Counted from the stretch's first letter, positions 1 through 6,290 are shown. The stretch: 12,316 bases of DNA from Sphingobacteriaceae bacterium (GCA_023251695.1 JAHEYE010000080.1:1-12316), one strand, 5' to 3'. Program-made: numbers and translations. The notes: generated from the letters alone by a model not told the origin.

Positions 1-1004
1 TGTGAAGCTAATATCTCACCACAAACTAATAAATGCCGCAAATAAGCTTTTGTATAGTGTTTATCGGCAAAACAATCGCTTGTTTCATCAATGGGTGAAA
101 AATCATTTTTCCATTTTTCGTTTTTGATGTTAATGATACCGTTTTTTGTAAATAATAAACCGTGACGGGCATTCCGGGTCGGCATTACACAATCAAACAT
201 GTCGATTCCTAAAGCAATACTTTCTAAAATATTCGCCGGAGTACCAACGCCCATTAAGTATCTCGGTTTATCGGCCGGTAAAATATTACAAACCACTTCT
301 GTCATGCCATACATTTCTTCTGCAGGTTCTCCAACGCTTAATCCGCCAATTGCATTTCCAAAACAATTTTTCGAAGCAATGTATTCGGCACTTTGTATTC
401 TTAAATCTTTGTAAACACTTCCCTGAACTATCGGAAATAATTCCTGATGGTAACCATATTTAGGTTCTGTGCTTTTAAATCTTTCCACACAACGATCAAG
501 CCAACGATGCGTTAATCCCATTGAATTTTTCGCGTAATTATATTCGCAAGGGTAGGGTGTACATTCGTCAAAAGCCATAATAATATCAGCGCCAATCGTA
601 CGTTCAATATCCATCACACTTTCCGGCGTAAAAAAATGTTTGCTGCCATCGATATGACTCATGAACTCAGCGCCTTCTTCACTTAATTTACGTTTATGTG
701 CTAAAGAAAAAATCTGGTAACCGCCACTATCGGTTAAAATGGGTTTATCCCAACCATTAAATTTATGTAAGCCGCCTGCTTGTTCTAAAACATCTAAACC
801 CGGACGTAAATACAGATGATAAGTGTTGCCTAAAATTATTTGGGCTTTAATATCTTCAGTTAACTCACGCTGATGAACAGCTTTTACTGTACCGGCAGTA
901 CCAACGGGCATAAAAATTGGAGTGTCAATAATTCCGTGATCGGTTTCTAAAATTCCGGCGCGGGCCTTGCTTTTGGGGTCAGTATTTAGTAATGAGAATT
1001 TCAA
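1..1004 (-). CDS. tgt: Queuine tRNA-ribosyltransferase (tRNA-guanine transglycosylase), C-terminus cut by window edge
   Basis: Tgt exchanges guanine-34 of GUN-anticodon tRNAs for the queuosine precursor preQ1 in the cytoplasm. I translated 334 codons running leftwards. The start is read as TTG at 1002-1004, giving an N-terminus KFSLLNTDPKSKARAG that fits the family start. An in-frame stop lies 11 codons upstream and there is no ATG or GTG between. Visible family motifs are FMPVGT, ILGNTYHL, TDSGGYQ (general base D92), FDECTPYPC, GGLSVGEP, and GIDMFDCVMPTR with the nucleophile at D271. The usual zinc motif CxCxxC is changed: the three positions read S309, C311 and D314. The zinc histidine and about the last 40 residues lie outside the window. 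The gene follows the HAD phosphatase on the same strand after a 40-base gap and may be co-transcribed with it. The identification is firm; only the start codon is less sure. Confidence 0.95.
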   Translation of the reverse strand, partial: MKFSLLNTDPKSKARAGILETDHGIIDTPIFMPVGTAGTVKAVHQRELTEDIKAQIILGNTYHLYLRPGLDVLEQAGGLHKFNGWDKPILTDSGGYQIFSLAHKRKLSEEGAEFMSHIDGSKHFFTPESVMDIERTIGADIIMAFDECTPYPCEYNYAKNSMGLTHRWLDRCVERFKSTEPKYGYHQELFPIVQGSVYKDLRIQSAEYIASKNCFGNAIGGLSVGEPAEEMYGMTEVVCNILPADKPRYLMGVGTPANILESIALGIDMFDCVMPTRNARHGLLFTKNGIINIKNEKWKNDFSPIDETSDCFADKHYTKAYLRHLLVCGEILAS

Positions 1005-1044
1005 TCTTGTAAATTTACGAGATAGAGTACTTTGTTAGAGAATT

Positions 1045-1692
1045 TTAGAATAATTTAATAACATCTGAGAGGTTATTAAGCCTATAATCGGCTATTTCGA
1101 AGCGATTATCGTTTTTATGCTCCAAATCAGGTATGGCAATAACAGTCATGTCCGCTGCTTTACCTGCCTTTACGCCATTCACCGAATCTTCAATAACGAG
1201 ACAGTTTTTGGGGTGAATTGAGAGTTCTGCTGCGCATTTTAAAAATACCTCCGGATGTGGTTTGCCATATTCCAAAAATTCGGCCGAAGTAATTGAATTG
1301 AAATAATGTTTAGTCTTGGTTTTTTGTAAAACGGCATCTACCAAAACATGACTCGATGAAGTTGCTAATCCAATCGGAAATTTTTTGCTTTTCAAAAACT
1401 CTAAAAGAGCCAAAGCACCATTCATGGCTTCGCCTTTTGTATTAATCAAATCAATTAAATGTGAAATAACTGAATTGTTGAGTTCAGTTGGTGTTGAGTG
1501 AGTTATCTTGTGATGCTTAAACCAATGCTCTACCACTTCTTTAAAACGCATTCCTGTTGTTGAGCGACAATCTGCATCCGTAAATTCGATCCCAATATCA
1601 TTAAAACCTTGTATCATGGCAATACGCCAAAGCGGTTCCGAATCTATCAGTACTCCGTCCATATCAAATATAATAGCCTTAATGTGCTTCAT
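1045..1692 (-). CDS. HAD-superfamily sugar-phosphate phosphatase / beta-phosphoglucomutase-like hydrolase
   Basis: A 215-residue haloacid dehalogenase hydrolase with a helical cap, probably a cytoplasmic dephosphorylase of a small sugar phosphate. Motif I is FDMDGVLIDSEP (nucleophile D10, general acid D12). Motif II is LATSSS (S/T at 111-114), the motif III lysine is K144 in YGKPHPEVF, and motif IV is E168-D169 in VIEDSVNGVKAG. The cap domain is inserted between motifs I and II (about residues 18-85). The sequence DSEPLWRIA resembles the hexitol phosphatase / 2-deoxyglucose-6-phosphatase branch (YniC/HxpB-like), but substrates in this family cannot be read from sequence. ATG at 1692 is preferred over an in-frame TTG at 1707, because family members start just before the first strand. 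It is the upstream partner of tgt, 40 bases away. Confidence 0.9.
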   Translation of the reverse strand: MKHIKAIIFDMDGVLIDSEPLWRIAMIQGFNDIGIEFTDADCRSTTGMRFKEVVEHWFKHHKITHSTPTELNNSVISHLIDLINTKGEAMNGALALLEFLKSKKFPIGLATSSSHVLVDAVLQKTKTKHYFNSITSAEFLEYGKPHPEVFLKCAAELSIHPKNCLVIEDSVNGVKAGKAADMTVIAIPDLEHKNDNRFEIADYRLNNLSDVIKLF

Positions 1693-1757
1693 GTTGATAA
1701 TATTCAAGGGACCTTAAATCCAATTTTACCACATCCTCAATAGGTGGACAGAGATTA

Positions 1758-1806
1758 CACAGATTTTCACGGATTAATTATTTGCGTTAATCAGCGAAAT
1801 CTGTGG
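1758..1806. repeat. Imperfect inverted repeat in divergent spacer
   Basis: The left arm (1758-1777) and right arm (1787-1806) are reverse complements over about 20 bases, with a few mismatches and a one-base offset, separated by 9 bases. The arms contain the words CACAGATTTTCACGGATTAA and TTAATCAGCGAAATCTGTGG. Words of this type are often scattered between genes in Bacteroidota genomes (from memory, not searched here). It sits between the divergent HAD phosphatase and glycosyltransferase genes. The spacer 1693-1880 shows no other gene. Confidence 0.6.
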
Positions 1807-1869
1807 CTATTGTTAATTTCTTTGTTTAATAAAAGCAAAGATATCTATATTTCGCTCTTAGTGCAGGGG

Positions 1870-1877
1870 TAACTTTG
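1870..1877 (+). promoter_or_regulatory. Bacteroidota-type -7 promoter box (TAACTTTG)
   Basis: Exact match to TAnnTTTG, the -7 element of the Bacteroidota primary sigma factor. It ends only 3 bases before the ATG of the glycosyltransferase at 1881. The -33 region is weak (TTTCG at 1850-1854 rather than a clean TTG). If used, the transcript would begin at or within a few bases of the start codon. Confidence 0.5.
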
Positions 1878-1880
1878 CGC

Positions 1881-2711
1881 ATGCCTTTGCCCCAATTTGA
1901 ACATATAGGTATTGAAGAGCTATTGTCTATACTTGGCGGTTTGGTTTTTCTCATCCATATCATACATTATTTTTTAGCCTATTGGCCCGCTGCTGCGTTA
2001 AAAAACAGTTTGCATACTTCGGGTACAGGCACAGAACCTGTAAGTGTTATTATTTGCGCGCGGAATGAAGATGAAAACCTTACCGAATTTTTACCGAAAA
2101 TTTTAACGCAGGAGTATCCGGAGTTTGAAGTTATTGTTGTGAACGATTGTTCGTGGGATAATACCGAGACTGTTATTGATGAATTTGCTCGGATTTTTCC
2201 AAACCTTAAAAAAATATCGATTAAGGAAGATGAAAATTACAAGCATGGCAAAAAATTTGCGGTTTTGGTTGGGATTAAAGGGGCAAAGTATGAGAATTTA
2301 GTTTTTACCGATGCGGATTGCTACCCTTCATCCAACACCTGGTTAAAAGAAATGGCTTCAGGTTTTACATCAAAAAAAGAAATTTTGCTCGGATACGGTG
2401 CTTACATTAAAACGCATGGCTTCCTTAATAAATTAATCCGCTTCGATACATTCACAATTGCCTTACGATATTTATCAGCAGGCATGAAAGGCAAAGCTTA
2501 TATGGGTGTAGGAAGAAATTTGGGATACAAAAAATCATTATTCTTTAAACATAAAGGATTTTCAAGTCATTACCATATTAATTCGGGTGATGATGATTTG
2601 TTTGTGAACGAAGCGGCGACAAAGAAAACACCAATGTTTGCATCAGTCATAATTCAATTACACATTCAAAAGCCAAAAAAACGTTCCGTGATTGGCGCAT
2701 GCAAAAAGTAA
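1881..2711 (+). CDS. Family 2 glycosyltransferase, membrane-associated: 5' part of a frameshifted gene
   Basis: N-terminal part of a processive-type GT-A glycosyltransferase that would transfer a sugar from a nucleotide-sugar donor at the cytoplasmic membrane. There is one membrane segment at about residues 14-34. The catalytic domain follows, with VSVIICARNEDENL (54-67), VIVVNDCSWDNT (84-95), the metal-binding TDADC (D144, D146) and the general-base motif SGDDDLF (235-241). The start is ATG 1881; a TTG two codons earlier is less likely. After about codon 249 the reading frame becomes atypical and stops at 2711. The -1 frame from 2627 instead continues smoothly (NTNVCISHNS, then TFRDWRMQKVRHL) into the ORF ending at 3022. 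The two parts therefore look like one protein of about 380 residues broken by loss of one A in the run at 2625-2628. The last 20 or so residues of this ORF are probably not native. Confidence 0.85.
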   Translation: MPLPQFEHIGIEELLSILGGLVFLIHIIHYFLAYWPAAALKNSLHTSGTGTEPVSVIICARNEDENLTEFLPKILTQEYPEFEVIVVNDCSWDNTETVIDEFARIFPNLKKISIKEDENYKHGKKFAVLVGIKGAKYENLVFTDADCYPSSNTWLKEMASGFTSKKEILLGYGAYIKTHGFLNKLIRFDTFTIALRYLSAGMKGKAYMGVGRNLGYKKSLFFKHKGFSSHYHINSGDDDLFVNEAATKKTPMFASVIIQLHIQKPKKRSVIGACKK

Positions 2712-3022
2712 GACACCTTACTACAGCGCCGCTTTATACTTCAACGTCGAGAATGAAGATAGGTTTCGATTTCATTATAAAATACTTGTTCTATTTTGTG
2801 TTGGTCGTACTTTTATGCTTTAAGAACACCCTTTTAATAGGTTTAGGTCTTTTTATGTTGAAAATCATTTTTCAAATGATTATCTTTAATAAAGCAGCAA
2901 AAAAACTCAAAGAACCCGATTTGTGGGCGCTTGCCTTTGTATATGAGTTCGTTCTTTTATTTGTTTACCCTGTTTTTCACATAGCAAAAATGTTCTTTAA
3001 ACCCAACAAATGGACGAATTAG
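2699..3022 (+). CDS. Family 2 glycosyltransferase: 3' part (acceptor-site motif and C-terminal membrane segments) of the frameshifted gene
   Basis: A 107-residue frame that is best read as the C-terminal third of the glycosyltransferase beginning at 1881, not as an independent gene. Its first residues, MQKVRHLTT, follow directly on TFRDWR in the same frame and correspond to the QxxRW-like acceptor-site region with the RHL variant. Three hydrophobic segments follow (about residues 24-43, 45-66 and 77-99), as in membrane GT2 enzymes. Its frame is open back to the shift point near 2627. The ATG at 2699 could be an internal start, but the product would lack the catalytic core. The stop at 3020-3022 overlaps the sigma-factor start by 13 bases, which suggests translational coupling. 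Confidence 0.75.
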   Translation: MQKVRHLTTAPLYTSTSRMKIGFDFIIKYLFYFVLVVLLCFKNTLLIGLGLFMLKIIFQMIIFNKAAKKLKEPDLWALAFVYEFVLLFVYPVFHIAKMFFKPNKWTN

Positions 3023-3630
3023 GAAATAGCGACAGACTTACAACAAAAGCGGTTTATGATTATAAACTGGTTCAGGCTGCTCTTAATAATGGCGATCAGA
3101 AAGCTTATGCTGAATTGTTGCACCGTTACCGGGAGTCGGTTTATTTTATGATGTTGAAAATGGTGGGCAATAAAGATGATGCCGATGATTTAACCATTGA
3201 GGCTTTCGGACGGGCGTTTAAAAGATTGAGTCAGTACACTCCTAATTTTGCTTTCAGCACCTGGTTATTTAAAATTGCGAGTAACAATGCGATTGATCAT
3301 TTGCGCAAGAAAAAACAAGGCGAGGCTTTTTCCCTTGACACAAAATACGTGAACGAGGAAGGGCAGCAATTGTCGCAGAACATTAAATCGGGAACTTTAG
3401 ATCCCGAAGAATACTTCATTAAAAAGCAAAAAATAGATATGCTTCATGAAGTTGTAGATAAATTAAAACCTAAGTACAAAGAACTTGTGGTCATGTTCTA
3501 TTATCAGGAGTTGAGTCATGAGGAAATTTCTCAGAAATTAAATTTGCCGATTGGTACTATAAAAGCGCAATTATTCAGGGCAAGAGAGTTTTTGTATAAT
3601 ATTCTTAAGAACAACGAAAATAACATGTAA
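3010..3630 (+). CDS. ECF-type RNA polymerase sigma factor (sigma-70 family)
   Basis: A 206-residue two-domain sigma factor that would direct RNA polymerase to a subset of promoters. Region 2 spans about residues 33-102 (AYAELLHRY, DADDLTIEAFGRAF, FSTWLFKIASNNAIDHLRKKK). Region 4 spans about 145-200, with the helix-turn-helix ELSHEEISQKLNLPIGTIKAQLFRAR. Region 3 is absent, as in group 4 (ECF) sigma factors. The linker (about 103-140) is acidic and polar. The ATG at 3010 lies inside the end of the upstream glycosyltransferase gene (13-base overlap), so the two are probably co-transcribed. No anti-sigma gene is adjacent. The target regulon cannot be inferred. Confidence 0.92.
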   Translation: MDELGNSDRLTTKAVYDYKLVQAALNNGDQKAYAELLHRYRESVYFMMLKMVGNKDDADDLTIEAFGRAFKRLSQYTPNFAFSTWLFKIASNNAIDHLRKKKQGEAFSLDTKYVNEEGQQLSQNIKSGTLDPEEYFIKKQKIDMLHEVVDKLKPKYKELVVMFYYQELSHEEISQKLNLPIGTIKAQLFRAREFLYNILKNNENNM

Positions 3631-3634
3631 TATC

Positions 3635-3662
3635 GAATGACGAATGCAGAATGACGAATGCA
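3635..3662. repeat. Two tandem copies of a 14-base unit
   Basis: The unit GAATGACGAATGCA occurs twice without a gap (3635-3648 and 3649-3662), followed by a partial third copy (GAA). It fills most of the 78-base spacer between the sigma-factor gene and rsmG, just upstream of the rsmG promoter box. It is probably a slippage-derived intergenic repeat of no known function. Confidence 0.8.
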
Positions 3663-3691
3663 GAATTGTAAGAGAATGGATTAATAATTTA

Positions 3692-3699
3692 TAATTTTG
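3692..3699 (+). promoter_or_regulatory. Bacteroidota-type -7 promoter box (TAATTTTG) for rsmG
   Basis: Exact TAnnTTTG match followed by C, 9 bases before the rsmG ATG. A TTG at 3666-3668 is 23 bases upstream, longer than the usual spacing for the -33 element. It suggests that rsmG has its own short-leader transcript, separate from the sigma-factor gene. Confidence 0.55.
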
Positions 3700-3708
3700 C
3701 ATTCATCA

Positions 3709-4332
3709 ATGGATATTCTTCTTAAGTACTTTCCAAACCTTTCGCGTGAACAAAAAGAGCAATTCACTAAATTGTATGATTTATATGTGCTTTGGAATTC
3801 GCAAATTAATGTGATTTCACGGAAGGAAATTGATTTATTGTACGAGCGGCATGTTTTACATTCATTAGGAATTGCGAAAATTGTTCAGTTCAAATCCGGA
3901 ACAAAAATCCTGGATGTTGGAACAGGAGGTGGATTCCCTGGAATTCCATTAGCAATCATGTTTCCTGATTCACATTTTCATTTGGTTGATTCTATCGGTA
4001 AAAAAATTAAGGTGGTGAATGAAGTTGCAAAAGGACTTGGCTTAACTAATATCACATCACAACACGAACGTGCCGAGAAAGTGGAAGGTAAGTTTGATTT
4101 TGTGGTGAGTAGGGCAGTCACTGAGTTTCCTGTTTTTTACAGCTGGTTAAAGGGAAAATTCTCGATGAAAAGTTTCAACGACCTGCCAAATGGTATTTTA
4201 TATTTAAAAGGTGGCGATTTAAAAGAAGAATTCGGGCGCTTTTATAATTCCTGTCAGTTTTTTGATTTGAAAAATTATTTTACCGAAGAGTTTTTCGAAA
4301 CCAAAAAAGTGGTTTATTATCAGTGGAAATAA
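3709..4332 (+). CDS. rsmG: 16S rRNA (guanine(527)-N7)-methyltransferase
   Basis: A 207-residue class I SAM-dependent methyltransferase that modifies G527 of 16S rRNA in the small-subunit decoding region. Family signatures are LWNSQINVISRKE near residues 28-40, ERHVLHSL (46-53), the SAM-binding loop ILDVGTGGGFPGIPLA (67-82), the second-strand acidic residue D94 in HLVDSIGKK, and VVSRAV (132-137), which is typical of RsmG. The length is normal for the family. ATG 3709 is chosen because it follows the promoter box; a TTG at 3697 would lie within that box. The gene converges on the channel gene with only 3 bases between stops and no visible terminator. Confidence 0.96.
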   Translation: MDILLKYFPNLSREQKEQFTKLYDLYVLWNSQINVISRKEIDLLYERHVLHSLGIAKIVQFKSGTKILDVGTGGGFPGIPLAIMFPDSHFHLVDSIGKKIKVVNEVAKGLGLTNITSQHERAEKVEGKFDFVVSRAVTEFPVFYSWLKGKFSMKSFNDLPNGILYLKGGDLKEEFGRFYNSCQFFDLKNYFTEEFFETKKVVYYQWK

Positions 4333-4335
4333 ATA

Positions 4336-6021
4336 TTATCTCAAAATCTTCCGGACAAAAGCTACAGTAAAGTAACTCATAATGAATACGCCGCTGAATC
4401 CTTCGAAGGCCGCTGCGAATTTGAGGATGCCCACCGGGAAATATTCACCATAGCCTATAGTGAAAAATGTAATGGCACTGTAATAAATGCTGTTTAAAAA
4501 ATCGTGACAATGATTGAGTCCTTCCGGTAAAGTGCTTTCGATAGAGCCCCAGCCATAAATAAATTCATTAATCAGATAATATATAATACCGAACATGAAA
4601 ATGGTTAAAATACCATTCATTAATACTCTTACAGGAGATGTTGCATAGCGTCCTACATAATCAAAAACATATTTCTGGAAATAATAATTCAGATAACCCA
4701 ATAATTTTTTAAAGAAGGAAGCTTTTAAAGCTTCGCCCAAATGTGCTTTTGCTTCACAACGCTTAAACTCCACATAAGCATCATCTTCATCTTCATATTG
4801 TCCGTTTACCCTGAAGTTTTCCTTGAGAATACGGAATTGTTCTGCTTTCTGGAACCAGGTAGATTTTTTTTGATTGTAAATGAAATTGTAAACATCATTC
4901 CCCCGCCAATTAATAAATATCCGGCCGATAATACGGGAGTTAACCATGTTGATTTCGTGAATCGCCACCTTATCACTTTCGGGTACCATGTCTATAATAT
5001 CGCGTACCACCGAATTAGCCATGTTCAATAATTTGCAGGAACTGAATCGGAAATCTGTAAAACAATTAAAAGAGCAGGCATTGAATGAAATTTGATTAGC
5101 ACTGGCCTCGTTAAAACTAATACTACCACTGCCAAAGTCAACTTTGTCAAAATTCACATCGCACTGTGTAAAATCGGCGAGATCAAAAATTTTATGTCCG
5201 TTTCCGAATTGTGATCCGCGGAAAATTGCTTTTCCATTACCAAATTCTGCTCCCTCAAAAGAAACATCACCATCATTAAAATCAACCCGGCGTAAATCTA
5301 TCCGTCCCCCTCCGAATTCCACATTTTTAAAATCTTTTTTTCCTTTCCCGAACCGCGCCCGCTCGAAAGAAATATTTCCCTCTTTAAATTTAGCAAACTT
5401 AAAATCCACCACGCCGTCGCCGAACACCGAATTTTTAAAATCAACATTACCGTTACTGAAGGAAGCATCGGCAAAAATCAAATCTCCATTCCCGAAATTA
5501 GCGCCGTTAAAGGAAATATCACCATCGCCGAATTTAACCGACTGGAAATTTTTTGTTCCGTTGCTGAAACGGGTTCCCTCAAAACCAACTGTTGAATGTC
5601 CGAAATTGGCATAGGTAAAATCGACAAAGCCGTTACCAAAAACGCTGTGGCTGAACAAAACGGAATTGCCTTCGAAAAGGGCATAAGAAAAATCGGTTTG
5701 CACCTCACAATCAAAAAATACGTTGTGGGCATTAAAATTTTTTATAAGAACAAAATCATCTTCTTTCAATCCGCGTAATTTACGGTATTCGCGTAAGGAA
5801 AAATGATTGATATAAACTTCGTTTAAATTAAAATCCGATTTATTATCGAGCCGGCTATAAAGTTCATCGGCATTTAAAACTTTAAGTTTTACGCGCTGTA
5901 TTTTTTTAAGGCCTTCATCCAGAATAGTGATAACAGCCATTTTTTCGGCAGTACCTGCTATAGGTTCAAAACTTACGGTATAGCGTAAAGCATCATTTTC
6001 ACGGAGGCGACTGTTAAGCAT
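4336..6021 (-). CDS. Two-TM potassium-channel-like protein with N-terminal 12-residue repeat (pentapeptide-like) domain
   Basis: A 561-residue protein, probably an inner-membrane cation channel with a large cytoplasmic N-terminal domain. Residues 1-110 match nothing I recognise. Residues 111-302 are sixteen perfectly phased 12-residue repeats with F at position 1 (15 of 16), small A/S/V often at 4, F at 6 (all 16) and G at 9 (13 of 16). The A-x-F spacing is reminiscent of pentapeptide repeats, but the period is 12. Residues 390-424 (FRILKENFRVNGQYE and onward) resemble a segment seen in pentapeptide-repeat channel proteins. The pore module is TM1 at about 465-488, a pore helix and filter TIGYGEY (521-527), and TM2 at about 532-557, ending right after TM2. 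Potassium selectivity is inferred from GYG; E replaces the common D after it. There is no RCK or cyclic-nucleotide domain. A weak promoter candidate, TAATTTTC (6060-6053), lies 31 bases upstream of the ATG. What gates the channel is unknown. Confidence 0.85.
   Translation of the reverse strand: MLNSRLRENDALRYTVSFEPIAGTAEKMAVITILDEGLKKIQRVKLKVLNADELYSRLDNKSDFNLNEVYINHFSLREYRKLRGLKEDDFVLIKNFNAHNVFFDCEVQTDFSYALFEGNSVLFSHSVFGNGFVDFTYANFGHSTVGFEGTRFSNGTKNFQSVKFGDGDISFNGANFGNGDLIFADASFSNGNVDFKNSVFGDGVVDFKFAKFKEGNISFERARFGKGKKDFKNVEFGGGRIDLRRVDFNDGDVSFEGAEFGNGKAIFRGSQFGNGHKIFDLADFTQCDVNFDKVDFGSGSISFNEASANQISFNACSFNCFTDFRFSSCKLLNMANSVVRDIIDMVPESDKVAIHEINMVNSRIIGRIFINWRGNDVYNFIYNQKKSTWFQKAEQFRILKENFRVNGQYEDEDDAYVEFKRCEAKAHLGEALKASFFKKLLGYLNYYFQKYVFDYVGRYATSPVRVLMNGILTIFMFGIIYYLINEFIYGWGSIESTLPEGLNHCHDFLNSIYYSAITFFTIGYGEYFPVGILKFAAAFEGFSGVFIMSYFTVAFVRKILR
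5116..5691 (-). repeat. Sixteen in-frame 36-base units encoding the 12-residue repeats of the channel protein
   Basis: The coding region for residues 111-302 has a strict 36-base periodicity at the protein level, with no insertion or deletion across sixteen units. The DNA copies are diverged, so they are visible mainly through the recurring Phe and Gly-x-Gly codons. After residue 302 the period breaks: the next unit is 10 residues long, and one further partial unit (FNACSF) follows. Confidence 0.85.
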
Positions 6022-6060
6022 TGTTAAGATTTTTATCAGGAGTGAATATAGGGAAAATTA

Positions 6061-6087
6061 AAATAAAAAATCCCGCTTTTTGCGGGA
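6061..6087 (-). terminator. Rho-independent terminator of tRNA-Ser
   Basis: On the minus strand the hairpin TCCCGC-AAAAA-GCGGGA (6087-6071) has a perfect 6-base-pair stem. It is followed directly by the T-rich tract TTTTTTATTT (6070-6061). It begins 15 bases past the mature 3' end of tRNA-Ser and separates it from the channel gene on the same strand. Confidence 0.85.
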
Positions 6088-6102
6088 CTATTTTATTAGG
6101 AG

Positions 6103-6187
6103 CGGAGAAGGAGGGATTCGAACCCCCGGAGGTATGACCCTCAACAGTTTTCAAGACTGCCGCAATCGACCACTCTGCCACTTCTCC
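6103..6187 (-). tRNA. tRNA-Ser, anticodon UGA
   Basis: An 85-base class II tRNA. The acceptor stem is GGAGAAG/CTTCTCC with discriminator G, and CCA is not encoded. The anticodon arm has a 5-pair stem around loop CTTGAAA, giving anticodon TGA at 6153-6151. The long variable arm is GAGG/CCTC, as in serine tRNAs, and the T loop is TTCGAAT. It reads UCA and other UCN codons. It has its own promoter (6192-6220) and terminator (6061-6087), so it is a single-gene transcription unit. Confidence 0.97.
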
Positions 6188-6191
6188 GCCG

Positions 6192-6220
6192 CAAAAATAC
6201 AGTTTTTTTTACACCTGCAA
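6192..6220 (-). promoter_or_regulatory. Promoter of tRNA-Ser (TTG, 18 bases, TATTTTTG)
   Basis: On the minus strand a TTG at 6220-6218 is followed after 18 bases by TATTTTTG (6199-6192). This fits the Bacteroidota -33/-7 arrangement closely. The -7 box ends 4 bases before the mature tRNA 5' end, so transcription should start at or next to the first tRNA base. This is the best-formed promoter in the window. Confidence 0.75.
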
Positions 6221-6229
6221 GGGATTTTT

Positions 6230-6256
6230 CGAAATAAATTTCGTACCTTTAAGGTA
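6230..6256. promoter_or_regulatory. Two adjacent short inverted repeats between tRNA-Ser and the GWxTD gene
   Basis: CGAAAT-AA-ATTTCG (6230-6243) abuts TACCTT-T-AAGGTA (6244-6256). Both have perfect 6-base arms. The second includes TACCTTTA, one base off the TAnnTTTG promoter box, and lies 35 bases before the GWxTD ATG. It could be an operator overlapping a promoter, or simply chance symmetry in AT-rich DNA. Confidence 0.35.
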
Positions 6257-6290
6257 TCAAACACCCCCTCCATTTTAATATCTTTTTACA

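Noticed and set aside
199..414. 71-codon plus-strand frame inside tgt
   Set aside because: It is a shadow of the strongly supported tgt reading on the minus strand.
1079..1095. Possible hairpin AGCC...GGCT near the end of the HAD phosphatase gene
   Set aside because: It has only four base pairs, lies inside the coding region and has no following T-tract, so it is not a terminator.
2619..2630. Programmed -1 frameshifting in the glycosyltransferase
   Set aside because: The codons ACA AAG AAA ACA do not allow tandem slippage (AAG AAA would re-pair with AAA GAA). No clear stimulatory hairpin or upstream Shine-Dalgarno was seen. A one-base deletion or sequencing error is the simpler reading.
5144..5614. 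156-codon open frame on plus strand with its own 12-residue periodicity (FPFPN, PSLN words)
   Set aside because: It is the exact antisense of the 36-base repeats of the channel gene. Because the unit is a multiple of three and stop-free in this frame, it stays open by repetition. Its composition is unlike a real protein.
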